Under the pieces are notes generated by a model. That model was given only the letters and a program-made list of their open reading frames with translations, did not search any database and had not been told where the DNA came from. A DNA stretch of 64,000 nucleotides from Pseudomonas sp. 8Z (GTDB lineage: Bacteria; Pseudomonadota; Gammaproteobacteria; Pseudomonadales; Pseudomonadaceae). Position 1 is the first letter of the stretch. Each line of letters starts with the position of its first letter. Below are positions 43,462-51,899 of this stretch, piece by piece. Where the stretch lies: positions 321,755-385,754 of the forward strand of contig NZ_LR733827.1 in the NCBI RefSeq assembly GCF_902506535.1, given 5' to 3'. Position numbers and translations under genes: made by a program.

Positions 43462-45384
43462 ATGCATTCGTGGTTCGCCAACCTTAGCGTTACCCGCAAG
43501 TTGGCCTTAGGTTTTGGACTGGTTTTGGCTTTGACTTTGGCACTTGCCTGGGTTGCCTGGAGCAGTCTCGGCAGCGTCATTACCCGCAGTACCTGGATGA
43601 GCGAAATCGCTCAGCTCAACAATACCCTCACCACCCTGCGCGTCGCGCGCCTGCAGTTCATGCTGGCCAACGGCGATGCCCCCAGCACCGAGCGCCTGCT
43701 TGGGAGCCTGGATGTTTACCTGAAACAGCAGAAGAAGTTGTTGGACACTTTTGTTAATCCGGTCAACGTCAAGTTGCTGCGTGAGCAGGACGGCTATAAC
43801 CAGGCCTATCGGCAGTCCTTAGAGGGGATGCGTATGGCCTACAGCTCTGCTGAGCGGGCTCGCAGTCGCGTTGCCGGTGCAGCGCAGCAACTCGATCAAG
43901 TGCTGACCAAGATGCTGCGCGGCGTGCAGTTTTTGCCCGAGTACGATGGTCGTCGCTTCACTCAGTTGCAGGTGTTGAGCCAGGCGCAGGGCGCGCTGCT
44001 CAGCGTGCGTTACCTGCTTGAGCGTTATGACAACAACCCGGATAGCAATAACGAGCAGACACTGGTGGCCGGTCTGGCTACGGCGCGTGACTCGTTGGCA
44101 CCGCTGCGTGAGGCTTTTGATGCCTCGCGTGGCAATGATGTTGCGCAGATCGAGGTGCTGCTCGGCAGCTATAGCGAAGCCCTGCAGGCACTCAAGCAGG
44201 CCACTCAGGACATTGCCCTTACGCGCCAGGAAATGACCGATCAGCAGCGCGAGATCGTGCGTATCAGTGATGCCTTGTATGCGTTCCAGACCGAGCGTAT
44301 GGCCGTCGAAAGCAGTCAGGCGCGCACCTGGCAGATTATCGCCGTGCTCCTGGCGGTGCTGTTCGGTGTGTTGGCGGCGTGGTTGATCACCCGGCAGATC
44401 ACTCAGCCTTTGCAGGATACTCTCGGCGCCGTGCGGCGTATCACCGATGGCGACCTGACCGATACGGCACAAGTAAATCGCCGCGACGAGTTAGGCCTGC
44501 TGCAGCAGGGCATCGCCCAGATGGCCAGTACCCTGCGCGAGCTAATTGGCGGCATTCGCGATGGCGTGGCGCAGATCGCCAGCGCTGCCGAGCAATTGTC
44601 GGCTGTTACCGAGCAGACCAGTGCTGGTGCCAACCACCAGCGTCAGGAAACCGATCAGGTGGCCACCGCCATGCATGAAATGTCGGCTACCGTGCAGGAG
44701 GTGGCGCAGAACGCCGAACAGGCCGCGCATGCCGCCACCGCTGCTGACGGCGAGGCACGCCAGGGCAACCAGGTGGTGAATCAGGTGGTTGCGCAGATCG
44801 AGCGTCTGGCCAATGAAGTGGCGCGTTCTTCCGAGGCCATGACCGGCCTGCAGAAGGAGAGCGACAAGATCGGCAGCGTGATGGACGTGATCAAGTCGGT
44901 GGCCGAGCAGACTAATCTGCTGGCGCTCAATGCCGCCATCGAAGCGGCGCGTGCCGGTGAGGCCGGCCGTGGTTTTGCCGTGGTGGCGGACGAGGTACGC
45001 GGCCTGGCGCAGCGTACGCAGAAATCCACCGAGGAAATCGAAGCACTGATCGCCGGCCTGCAGAGCGGCACGCAACAGGTTGCCGCAACTATGCGCGCCA
45101 GCCGCGACATCACCGACAGCAGCGTGGAGCTGAGTCGTCAGGCCGGTAGCTCGCTGGCCAGCATCACCCAGGCTGTGTCCAACATCCAGTCGATGAACCA
45201 GCAGATCGCTGCCGCTGCCGAGGAGCAGAGCGCGGTGGCCGAAGAGATCAGCCGCAGCGTGATCAGCGTGCGCGATATCTCCGAGCAGACCGCCGGTGCC
45301 AGCGAGGAAACCGCCGCCTCCAGCGCCGAGTTGGCGCGCCTCGGTGGGCACCTGCAGGCGTTGGTCAGTCGTTTCCGTCTGTAA
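43462..45384 (+). CDS. Methyl-accepting chemotaxis protein, tandem copy 2 (HBM-type sensor)
   Basis: 640-aa chemoreceptor, paralogue of the preceding one. The first 25 residues and the HAMP and signalling domains are nearly the same, but the periplasmic sensor is diverged ([24 protein letters not shown] versus the copy-1 sequence). Hence duplication followed by ligand divergence (inference). Signalling tip [20 protein letters not shown] intact; no CheR-binding pentapeptide at the end (VSRFRL). ATG 43462 follows GGAGG. Ends 7 bp before a REP element and converges on the HAD gene. Confidence 0.92.
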   Translation: MHSWFANLSVTRKLALGFGLVLALTLALAWVAWSSLGSVITRSTWMSEIAQLNNTLTTLRVARLQFMLANGDAPSTERLLGSLDVYLKQQKKLLDTFVNPVNVKLLREQDGYNQAYRQSLEGMRMAYSSAERARSRVAGAAQQLDQVLTKMLRGVQFLPEYDGRRFTQLQVLSQAQGALLSVRYLLERYDNNPDSNNEQTLVAGLATARDSLAPLREAFDASRGNDVAQIEVLLGSYSEALQALKQATQDIALTRQEMTDQQREIVRISDALYAFQTERMAVESSQARTWQIIAVLLAVLFGVLAAWLITRQITQPLQDTLGAVRRITDGDLTDTAQVNRRDELGLLQQGIAQMASTLRELIGGIRDGVAQIASAAEQLSAVTEQTSAGANHQRQETDQVATAMHEMSATVQEVAQNAEQAAHAATAADGEARQGNQVVNQVVAQIERLANEVARSSEAMTGLQKESDKIGSVMDVIKSVAEQTNLLALNAAIEAARAGEAGRGFAVVADEVRGLAQRTQKSTEEIEALIAGLQSGTQQVAATMRASRDITDSSVELSRQAGSSLASITQAVSNIQSMNQQIAAAAEEQSAVAEEISRSVISVRDISEQTAGASEETAASSAELARLGGHLQALVSRFRL

Positions 45385-45390
45385 GCAGAG

Positions 45391-45412
45391 TGGCGGGTTT
45401 CACCCGCCCTAC
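45391..45412. repeat. Single REP element (class A)
   Basis: TGGCGGGTTTCACCCGCCCTAC: hairpin GGCGGGT/ACCCGCC with terminal CTAC, the same class as the pair at 10910. Between converging genes. Confidence 0.8.
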
Positions 45413-45428
45413 ATCTGATCGCGGCGAT

Positions 45429-46082
45429 TCACCGCCAGCTCAGAACCGGCCAGCCGGCCTGCTCGGCGTGAGCGCGCAGCACCGGGTCGGGGTTGACCGT
45501 GAACGGCTTCTCCACCAATTGCAGCAGCGGCAGGTCGTTGCGCGAGTCGGAGTAGAAGCTGGCTCCAGCCAGGCTTTCGCCCTGCTCGGCGAGCCAGGCG
45601 TTCAGGCGTGTCACCTTACCTTCGCGGTAGGTCAACACGCCCTCGGTACGCCCGGTGTAAAAACCGTGCTGCTGCTCCAGATCGATGGCCAGTACCTCGT
45701 CGATGCCGAAGCGTTCAGCGATGGCGCTGACCAGAAAATGCGCCGAGGCGGAAATCACCAGCAGGCGGTCGCTGGCCTGACGGTGCGCGGCCAGGCAGTG
45801 GCTGGCGTCGGTGTAGAAGATCGGCTCGATCACATCCTCGACGAAGGGCTCGACCACATGGGCGACCTCTTCGGGTGTTCGGCCAACCAGCGGCGACAGG
45901 GTGAAGGCCATGTAGTCCTCCATGGCCAGGGTGCCGGCGGCGTACTGGCGCATCAGCTCCTGCTCGCGGGCGAGGAAGGACTCACCATCGGCCCAGCCGA
46001 TCTTCACCATTTCCGCCGTCCACAGGCTGGCGCAGTCGCCATGGATCAGGGTTTCGTCGAGATCGAAGATCGCCAGGGCCAT
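45429..46082 (-). CDS. HAD-superfamily subfamily IB phosphatase
   Basis: 217-aa HAD-IB hydrolase related to phosphoserine phosphatase. Motif I FDLDETLIHGD (nucleophile Asp7, Asp9), motif II Ser in LLVISASAHFLV, and motif III/IV FYSDSRNDLPLLQLV. ATG 46082 overlaps the stop of the upstream ABC ATPase gene by one base, so it is the last gene of the phosphonate-type importer operon. A role in removing phosphate from the imported or processed compound is inferred. The longer reading frame extending upstream runs inside the ATPase gene and is not real. Confidence 0.88.
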   Translation of the reverse strand: MALAIFDLDETLIHGDCASLWTAEMVKIGWADGESFLAREQELMRQYAAGTLAMEDYMAFTLSPLVGRTPEEVAHVVEPFVEDVIEPIFYTDASHCLAAHRQASDRLLVISASAHFLVSAIAERFGIDEVLAIDLEQQHGFYTGRTEGVLTYREGKVTRLNAWLAEQGESLAGASFYSDSRNDLPLLQLVEKPFTVNPDPVLRAHAEQAGWPVLSWR

Positions 46083-47068
46083 CACGCCACCTCCCGGATC
46101 GCGCTTGCGTCGATCTGCAGGTTGATCATCTGGCCGTTGGGGTAGAGGTCGGATGCCGAGCGGTTGAGCACGTCGACCAGCAACTGGCAGCCTTGGGCCT
46201 CGACGCGGTAGCGGATGACGTTGCCCAGCAGGCTGTGGCTGAGGATCTGCGCGGTAATACCGCTCGTGGTGAAGGCAATGGCTTCCGGGCGGATGGCCAC
46301 GCGTGAGGCCACCGGCTGGCCGAGCAGGCGGCTGGCGGCGTCGGCGTCGAGCAGGTTGTAGTTGCCGATGAAGCCGGCAGCGAAGGCATCCACCGGGGCG
46401 GTGTAGAGGGTTTCGGCGTCGCCGCTCTGGACGATCTGGCCGGCATTCATCAGGAAGATACGGTCGCTCATGGTCAGCGCCTCTTCCTGATCGTGGGTGA
46501 CGAAGATGGTAGTCAGGTTCAGCTCCTGCTGGATGGCGCGGATCTGTTCGCGCAGGTGCTTGCGGATGCGTGCATCGAGGGCCGACAGCGGCTCGTCGAG
46601 CAGCAGCAGGCGCGGACGGGTGACCAGCGAGCGGGCCAGGGCCACGCGCTGGCACTGGCCGCCGGAGAGCTGGTGCGGGTAGCGCGCGGCGAAGTCGCCC
46701 AGCTCGACCATCTCCAGCGCTTCCTGCACACGCTTTTCGCTCTCGGCCTTGGCCACCTTTTGCATGCGCAGACCAAAGGCGACGTTCTGCGCCACGCTCA
46801 TGTTGGGGAACAGCGCATAGCTCTGGAACACCATGCCGATGCCGCGCTTTTGTGGCGTCAGCGGCACCAGATCCTGGCCGTCGAGGAGAATCTGGCCGCC
46901 GTCTACACCGGTCAGCCCGGCGATGCAGCGCAGCAGGGTGGACTTGCCGCAGCCGGAGGGGCCGAGCAGGGTGACGAACTCGCCTTGGCTGATTTCGCAG
47001 TTGATGTCGCTGAAGATACGGGTGTCGCCGTAGCTTTTATGCAGGTTCTGGATGCTCAGAAAACTCAT
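46082..47068 (-). CDS. ABC importer ATP-binding protein (PhnT/PotA-like)
   Basis: 328 aa. Walker A GPSGCGKST near residue 35, LSGGQCQRVALARSL (signature with Cys replacing the usual Gln/Arg), LLLLDEPLSALD, H-loop FVTHDQEEA, and a C-terminal TOBE-like regulatory domain with RPEAI. This layout is that of the polyamine/phosphonate/iron CUT1-like importers. It overlaps the permease gene upstream by 4 bp (ATGA) and the HAD gene downstream by 1 bp. Confidence 0.9.
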   Translation of the reverse strand: MSFLSIQNLHKSYGDTRIFSDINCEISQGEFVTLLGPSGCGKSTLLRCIAGLTGVDGGQILLDGQDLVPLTPQKRGIGMVFQSYALFPNMSVAQNVAFGLRMQKVAKAESEKRVQEALEMVELGDFAARYPHQLSGGQCQRVALARSLVTRPRLLLLDEPLSALDARIRKHLREQIRAIQQELNLTTIFVTHDQEEALTMSDRIFLMNAGQIVQSGDAETLYTAPVDAFAAGFIGNYNLLDADAASRLLGQPVASRVAIRPEAIAFTTSGITAQILSHSLLGNVIRYRVEAQGCQLLVDVLNRSASDLYPNGQMINLQIDASAIREVA

Positions 47069-47862
47069 GCCTTGTCCCTGTTCAAACGGTTGGCCGCCCA
47101 GGTGAACACCAGGACGAAGAAGAAGTAGGAAATCACCAGCGCACTGTTGAAGTGGCCGCTGCTGTTACGCATGTTGTTCAGGTACACCTGCAGCGTCTCG
47201 TAGCGGGTGCCGACCAGCATGTTGGCGAAGACGAACTCGCCGAACAGAAAACTGAACGACAAAAACAACGACACCATCAGGCCCTTGCGCAGGTTTGGCA
47301 GCACCACCAGGAAGGCCGCTTGCCAGGTGCTGGCGCCGAGCAAGTGGGCAGCATCCATCAGGTCGCGCAGGTTGATCGCCTGCAGGTTGTTGGCGATGGC
47401 GCGGTACATGAACGGCAGGGCGATGGTGAAGTAGCAGCCGAGCAGAATCCACGGCGTGCCGGTCATCGCCAGCGGGCCGGAACCATAGAGTTGCAGCAGG
47501 CCCACCGAAGACACCACCGGCGGCACGGCAAACGGTAACAGGATCAGCACGTTCATCAGCGTGTCGAGTTTGGGGAAGTGGTAATGCACCACGAACATCA
47601 GCGGCAGGATCAACACCACCGACAGCGCCAGGGCGCCGAAGCACACCAGCAGCGACTGGCCGAAGGCACGCAGGAAGCGCTCGTCACTCCACAGTGCGGC
47701 GTACCACTTGAGGGTCAGGCCGTCCGGCAGGATGGTCGCCGACCAACTGGTGGACAGCGAGTAGAGCAGGGTGCCGGCCAGGGGCAGCAGCAGGATGAGA
47801 AACAGCAGCCAGACCACGATGTGGTGGTAGAGGCTGGCGGTGGTGGTATCAGCGCGTGACAT
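47065..47862 (-). CDS. ABC importer permease (PhnV/PotC-like)
   Basis: 265-aa inner-membrane permease with about six helices. The EAA-type coupling loop is LRDLMDAAHLLGASTWQAAFLVVLPNLRKGL. Similar to the second permease of 2-aminoethylphosphonate and spermidine importers. It overlaps the next gene (ATPase) by 4 bp and the upstream permease by 14 bp. Confidence 0.88.
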   Translation of the reverse strand: MSRADTTTASLYHHIVVWLLFLILLLPLAGTLLYSLSTSWSATILPDGLTLKWYAALWSDERFLRAFGQSLLVCFGALALSVVLILPLMFVVHYHFPKLDTLMNVLILLPFAVPPVVSSVGLLQLYGSGPLAMTGTPWILLGCYFTIALPFMYRAIANNLQAINLRDLMDAAHLLGASTWQAAFLVVLPNLRKGLMVSLFLSFSFLFGEFVFANMLVGTRYETLQVYLNNMRNSSGHFNSALVISYFFFVLVFTWAANRLNRDKA

Positions 47863-48694
47863 GCCGGCTCCTTTTCAGCAGCAGTTGGTGGACGACGGTG
47901 ATCAGCACCATCAGCCCGACCAGGATCATCGACAGGGCGCTGGCCAGGTTCGGGTCCAGCGAAATATCACCGGAAACCATCGCCGCGATGCGGATGGGCA
48001 GCACGTTGAAGTTGCCGGTGGTCAGGTAGTACACCGTGGCGTAGGCGCCCAGGGCGTTGGCCAGCAGGATGACGAAGGTGCCGAGCAGCGCAGGCGTCAG
48101 CACCGGCAGGCCGATGTGTCGCCAGAAGTCCCAGGTGCCTGCGCCGAGCAGTGCGGCGGACTCGCGCCAGTCCTGACGCAGGGCGTCGAACGCCGGGTAG
48201 AGCAGCAGCACGCCGAGGGGAATCTGGAAGTAGGTGTAGAGCACGATCAGGCCGTTTTTCGAGTAGAGGTTGAAGCTCTCGATCAGGCCGAGTTGGATCA
48301 GCAGCAGGGTTAGCGCGCCGTTGAAGCCGAGCTGGATGATGAAGGCGAAGGCCAGCGGCACCCCGGAAAAGTTGCTGGTCATGTTGGAGAAGGCGATGAC
48401 GAAATCGCGCAGCTTCGAATCCACCTGGCGCAGCGAGTAGCTACCGAGGATGGCGATGGCCATGCCGAACAGGCTCGACCAGAAGGCGATCTCCAGGCTG
48501 TGCTTGATTGCCTGCAGGTAAAACTTGGAGGCGAAGATCTTCTCGAAATTACCCAGGCCCCAGCCTGTGGGGCTGTTCAGGCTGTTGATCGCCACCCATA
48601 CCAGCGGCGCCACCTGGAATACGAGAAAGAACGCAGCGAAGGGCAGCACGCATAGCAGCGGCAACCAGCGCCGCACAGAGGAGGGTGCGCTCAT
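47849..48694 (-). CDS. ABC importer permease (PhnU/PotB-like)
   Basis: 281 aa from ATG 48694, which overlaps the stop of the alkaline-phosphatase-family gene (ATGA). About six membrane helices. The coupling loop FDALRQDWRESAALLGAGTWDFWRHIGLPVLTPAL has the EAA pattern. It pairs with the following permease to form the translocation channel. The open frame extends further upstream but without an SD. Confidence 0.87.
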   Translation of the reverse strand: MSAPSSVRRWLPLLCVLPFAAFFLVFQVAPLVWVAINSLNSPTGWGLGNFEKIFASKFYLQAIKHSLEIAFWSSLFGMAIAILGSYSLRQVDSKLRDFVIAFSNMTSNFSGVPLAFAFIIQLGFNGALTLLLIQLGLIESFNLYSKNGLIVLYTYFQIPLGVLLLYPAFDALRQDWRESAALLGAGTWDFWRHIGLPVLTPALLGTFVILLANALGAYATVYYLTTGNFNVLPIRIAAMVSGDISLDPNLASALSMILVGLMVLITVVHQLLLKRSRHVTR

Positions 48695-49497
48695 TTCAGC
48701 AACTCCGCGCAGTAGGGTTTGTCGTGGGGCACGCCGAGCAACTGGCAGATGCTGCCGCACAGTTCGAGCTGGCGTGGGCGCGCACTGGCATCGAGGCTGA
48801 AGGCATCGCCGATGACGAACAGTGGCACCTGGCGCTCTTCCGGCAGCAGGCCGTTGTGCGAACGGTCGACGTTCATGCCGTGGTCGGCAGTGACTAGCAC
48901 CTGATAGCCGGCATCGACCCAGTTCTGCAGGTGGTCGGCCAGTAACACGTCAGCCGTGCGCGCGGCGTTGCGGTATTGGGCGCTGTCCAGGCCGTGCTTG
49001 TGGCCGGCGTCGTCGATATTCATAGGGTGCACCAGCAGCAGGTCGGGCGCGTGCTGCAGGCGCAAGCTTTCGGCGTCGACGAACAGGTGCGAGTCCGGGT
49101 AATGGTCGGCGTAATAGAAGTGGCCGTACTGGATCGGCTGCGACTCATCACAGGTGTGGCGGTCGCGCACAGCAACGAAGGGCGAGCGGTTGTACAGCTC
49201 GCTGACCCAGTGATAGGCCGCTGCCGCAGTGTTCAGCCCGGCGTCGCGGGCGTAGTGAAAAATGCTGCGCTCGCGCGACAGGCGTGAGACGTCGTTATGC
49301 ACGATGCCACTGTCGATGGGGCGCACGCCCGTGAGGATGGCCTCGTAGAGCGGGCGCGACAGCGCCGGCAGTTCGCAGTCGAGGCGGTAAAAAGCCGCGC
49401 GCCCGGCGTCGCACCAGGCGTGCAGATGGCCCATGGCGTGTTGCGCGACCGAGTGGCTAAGGCCGTCGAGCACGACGAGGATGACCTTGGAAGGCAT
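48691..49497 (-). CDS. Alkaline phosphatase superfamily hydrolase (phosphodiesterase-like)
   Basis: 268 aa from ATG 49497. N-terminal KVILVVLDGLSH supplies metal ligand Asp11. The nucleophile position is Ser47 in LPALSRPLYEAILTG, where many phosphodiesterases of this fold have Thr. NIDDAGHKHG and TADHGM carry further Asp/His metal ligands. The pattern resembles phosphonoacetate hydrolase (PhnA) but the protein is about 140 residues shorter. No signal peptide, so it acts in the cytoplasm on an imported compound (inference). Coupled to the permease gene by a 4-bp overlap. The gap to the binding-protein gene upstream is filled with REPs. Confidence 0.82.
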   Translation of the reverse strand: MPSKVILVVLDGLSHSVAQHAMGHLHAWCDAGRAAFYRLDCELPALSRPLYEAILTGVRPIDSGIVHNDVSRLSRERSIFHYARDAGLNTAAAAYHWVSELYNRSPFVAVRDRHTCDESQPIQYGHFYYADHYPDSHLFVDAESLRLQHAPDLLLVHPMNIDDAGHKHGLDSAQYRNAARTADVLLADHLQNWVDAGYQVLVTADHGMNVDRSHNGLLPEERQVPLFVIGDAFSLDASARPRQLELCGSICQLLGVPHDKPYCAELLK

Positions 49498-49514
49498 GGG
49501 ATGTCCTAAAAATC

Positions 49515-49613
49515 GTAGGGCGGATCGCGCTTCATCGATCCGCCGCATGGGCAAGCGCCGAAATGACAAGGTGGACGGATGAAGCGTCAGCTACGCGCCC
49601 CGGTCCACCCTAC
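49515..49613. repeat. REP pair (class A variant)
   Basis: Left unit GTAGGGCGGATCG… with hairpin GGCGGATCG (49519-49527)/CGATCCGCC (49536-49544). Right unit with GGTGGAC (49570-49576)/GTCCACC (49603-49609) ends in CCCTAC. Inverted arrangement inside an operon. Confidence 0.8.
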
Positions 49614-49628
49614 GCGCTCCTACGGCTT

Positions 49629-49675
49629 GTGGGAGGGGCTTTAGCCGCGACTGTCGCCGCTGAAGCGCCTCCCAC
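49629..49675. repeat. REP pair (class B)
   Basis: GTGGGAGGGGCTTTAGCCGCGA followed within 4 bp by its diverged inverted copy ending GAAGCGCCTCCCAC. Confidence 0.85.
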
Positions 49676-49685
49676 CGAGCGTGGG

Positions 49686-50744
49686 TTATTCCATATTGAT
49701 GATCACGTTCTCCTGCCACAGTTGCGGCAGTGCCTTGGAAGTGGCTTCCCAGGCAGCGGCGTCCTTGATCGGCTGAACCTTGGCGTACTGCTCGTTAGGC
49801 AGCAGCTTGGCTTTGACTTCGGCTGGCAGGGTCAGGTGCTCGGCGCGGATCGGCCGGGCATTGCCCTTGGCCAGATTGATCTGGCCGGCGTCGGAGAGGA
49901 TGTACTCACGCGCCAGCTTGGCCGCGTTGGGGTTCTTGGCGTACTTGTTGATGATGGTGGTGTAACCGGAAATCACCGAACCATCGGACGGGATCAGCAC
50001 CTCGAAGCGGCTCGGGTCGATCTGGTCGCGGTAGGACAGGCCGTTGAAGTCCCACACCACGCCGACTTCCACTTCACCTTTTTCCAGGGTCTGGATGTTC
50101 GGGTTGGACAGCGACAGGCGGCCCTGTTCGGCGATGGCAGCGAAGAAGTCCAGACCCGGCTGGATGTTCTTCTCGTCACCACCGTTGGCGATGGCGGCGG
50201 CCAGTACACCGTTTACTGCTTGGGCGGCGGCGCTGACGTCACCGATAGCGACACGGTATTTGCCGTTCTTCAGATCAGCCCAGGAATGCGGGATGTCCTT
50301 GACCAGTTGCTTGTTGACGATAAAAGCGATGGAGCCGGTGTAGGCCAGCATCCAGTGGCCGTCCTTGTCCTTGGCCCAGCTCGGAATCTGCTCCCAGGTG
50401 CTCGGCTTGTACGGCTGGGTCACGCCCTGCTGCACGGCGATGGGGCCGAAGGCGGCGCCGACGTCGCCGATATCGGCGGTGGCGTTGTCCTTCTCGGCGG
50501 CGAACTTGGCGATCTCTTGCGCCGAGCTCATGTCGGTGTCGGTGTGCTTGAGACCGTACTTGGTGTTCAGATCGTTCCAGGTGTCCTTCCAGTTGGCCCA
50601 ACTGTCGGGCATGCCCACGCTGTTCACCGTGCCTTCGGCACGAGCGGCTTTTTCCAGCGCTTGCAGGTCGGTGCCTGCAGCCATGGCGGAAGTGGCCAGA
50701 GCAATGGCCGAACCCATCAGAGAAGCCAGCAGCAGTTGTTTCAT
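49686..50744 (-). CDS. ABC importer periplasmic binding protein (PhnS/extracellular solute-binding family 1)
   Basis: 352 aa with a signal peptide (MKQLLLASLMGSAIALATSAMA/AGTDLQ). Type-2 periplasmic binding fold of the Fe3+/spermidine/2-aminoethylphosphonate group (GTVNSVGMPDSWANW, DIGDVGAAFGPIAVQQGV, YTGSIAFIVNKQ, GVVWDFNGLSYRDQI). First gene of the importer operon, 188 bp of REP sequence before the hydrolase gene, so it can be expressed above the rest. Divergent from a GntR/UTRA gene with matching operators. Ligand is inferred to be a phosphonate or phosphoester; not proven. Confidence 0.88.
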   Translation of the reverse strand: MKQLLLASLMGSAIALATSAMAAGTDLQALEKAARAEGTVNSVGMPDSWANWKDTWNDLNTKYGLKHTDTDMSSAQEIAKFAAEKDNATADIGDVGAAFGPIAVQQGVTQPYKPSTWEQIPSWAKDKDGHWMLAYTGSIAFIVNKQLVKDIPHSWADLKNGKYRVAIGDVSAAAQAVNGVLAAAIANGGDEKNIQPGLDFFAAIAEQGRLSLSNPNIQTLEKGEVEVGVVWDFNGLSYRDQIDPSRFEVLIPSDGSVISGYTTIINKYAKNPNAAKLAREYILSDAGQINLAKGNARPIRAEHLTLPAEVKAKLLPNEQYAKVQPIKDAAAWEATSKALPQLWQENVIINME

Positions 50745-50770
50745 TGGAAACTCCTTTGCAGTGTGAGTGT

Positions 50771-50782
50771 TGGTCTAGATCA
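50771..50782. promoter_or_regulatory. GntR/HutC-type operator, importer side
   Basis: TGGTCTAGATCA matches 11 of 12 bases of the TGGTCTAGACCA palindrome used by several GntR/HutC-subfamily (UTRA) regulators. 27-38 bp before the binding-protein ATG. Confidence 0.6.
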
Positions 50783-50834
50783 GCAATACCCGAGCCAATC
50801 TAGGCGGCTTTGATGACAGTTTTATGTCCCGATG

Positions 50835-50852
50835 CCTGTCTCGGGAGACAGG
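50835..50852. promoter_or_regulatory. Inverted repeat CCTGTCTC-GG-GAGACAGG
   Basis: Perfect 8-bp arms with 2-bp centre in the middle of the divergent importer/GntR region. Could bind a second regulator (for example a phosphate- or carbon-responsive one); identity unknown. Confidence 0.4.
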
Positions 50853-50877
50853 GCCGCCGCCTCATGCAGGGTCAAAC

Positions 50878-50889
50878 CAGCCTAGACCA
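50878..50889. promoter_or_regulatory. GntR/HutC-type operator, partial
   Basis: CAGCCTAGACCA keeps one full half-site (9 of 12 matches to TGGTCTAGACCA). Confidence 0.4.
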
Positions 50890-51024
50890 AGGGCAAAGCC
50901 GTGAAATTACGGGCCTTGAGCATGGCATGCGGCATGCTTGTCGTTGCTCTGTCATCTAATGGTCATCTCGCCTGCCTAGGCTTTTCATAAATCAGTGCTG
51001 CATATTTTTGCCCTGCTATGGGGC

Positions 51025-51036
51025 TGGACTAGTCCA
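51025..51036. promoter_or_regulatory. GntR/HutC-type operator, regulator side
   Basis: TGGACTAGTCCA is a perfect 12-bp palindrome (10 of 12 matches to TGGTCTAGACCA), 16-27 bp before the regulator ATG. Suggests autorepression. Confidence 0.6.
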
Positions 51037-51051
51037 ATAGGGAAACAATTG

Positions 51052-51768
51052 ATGCGTCTCGATGCGCCACGCGCTGTTACCACCATCTGCCGAGCGTTAC
51101 AGGAGCAGATTGATCGGGGGTTGCTGCCGTCAGGGAGCAAATTGCCGGCCGAACGCAAGCTCAGTGAGTTGTTCGAAACCACGCGTATTACCCTGCGCGA
51201 GGCGCTTGGGCAGTTGGAGGCGCAAGGACGGATCTACCGCGAGGAGCGCCGGGGCTGGTTCGTGTCACCGGCTCGTATCGCCTACAACCCGCTGGTACGC
51301 ACGCACTTTCATGCCATGGTGGCGGGGCAGGGGCGGGTACCTGCGACGGAAGTGCTCAGCGCGCGCTTGATTCCGGCACCGGCGCAGGTATGCCAGACCC
51401 TGGAGCTGGAGGCGCTGTCCAGCGTTTATCAGGTACGTCGGGCACGGCGCATCGATGGGCGTTTGGTGCTGTACGTCGAGCACTACCTGAACCCGGCTTA
51501 CTTCCCTGGCATTCTCGACTTCGACCTGACCCGTTCGCTGACTGACCTGTATGCCAGCGAGTACGGCATTCACTATGGGCGGGTGCGTTTCGACATGGTG
51601 CCCAGTGTCTTGCATGTCGAAGCGGCGGCCAGCCTACGGGTGGCGCCGGGCAGCCCGGCCTTGCACATCACGCGGGTCAACCGCGACCAGCATGGGCGCA
51701 TCATCGATTGCGATGTGGAGTTCTGGCGGCACGACGCCATTCACGTCAGCGTCGAGGTGCCGGAATAG
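51052..51768 (+). CDS. GntR-family regulator with UTRA domain (PhnR-like)
   Basis: 238 aa from ATG 51052 (AGGGA 8 nt upstream). N-terminal winged HTH (residues about 8-68: LQEQIDRGLLPSGSKLPAERKLSELFETTRITLREALGQLEAQGRIYREERRG). A C-terminal UTRA ligand domain follows (about 90-235, with VYQVRRARRIDGRLVLYVEHYLNP and FDMVPSVLHVE). Divergent from the phosphonate-type importer, as PhnR is in Salmonella. Two to three HutC-type operators lie between, so it probably represses both directions until the substrate binds. Confidence 0.9.
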   Translation: MRLDAPRAVTTICRALQEQIDRGLLPSGSKLPAERKLSELFETTRITLREALGQLEAQGRIYREERRGWFVSPARIAYNPLVRTHFHAMVAGQGRVPATEVLSARLIPAPAQVCQTLELEALSSVYQVRRARRIDGRLVLYVEHYLNPAYFPGILDFDLTRSLTDLYASEYGIHYGRVRFDMVPSVLHVEAAASLRVAPGSPALHITRVNRDQHGRIIDCDVEFWRHDAIHVSVEVPE

Positions 51769-51770
51769 GC

Positions 51771-51828
51771 TGTAGGAGCGGCTTCAGCCATGCACAGGAC
51801 GCAGCAGTGGGAGGGGCTTTAGCCGCGA
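51771..51828. repeat. REP elements (class B) after GntR gene
   Basis: TGTAGGAGCGGCTTCAGCCA at 51771-51790 and GTGGGAGGGGCTTTAGCCGCGA at 51807-51828, in direct orientation. Confidence 0.75.
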
Positions 51829-51853
51829 CGTCGAGGGGCCGGAGTAGAAGGTT

Positions 51854-51875
51854 GTAGCCCGGATGCAATCCGGGG
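51854..51875. repeat. REP-like palindrome (class C)
   Basis: GTAGCCCGGATGCAATCCGGGG: stem CCGGAT/ATCCGG around GCA. A third sequence class within 200 bp. Confidence 0.65.
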
Positions 51876-51899
51876 AAGTCGGTTGCAGGATAAATGACC

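Noticed and set aside
46083..46655. N-terminal extension of the HAD phosphatase frame
   Set aside because: This part is an alternative frame inside the ABC ATPase gene and is Arg/Pro-rich; the HAD domain starts at 46082 with the conserved FDLDETL block.
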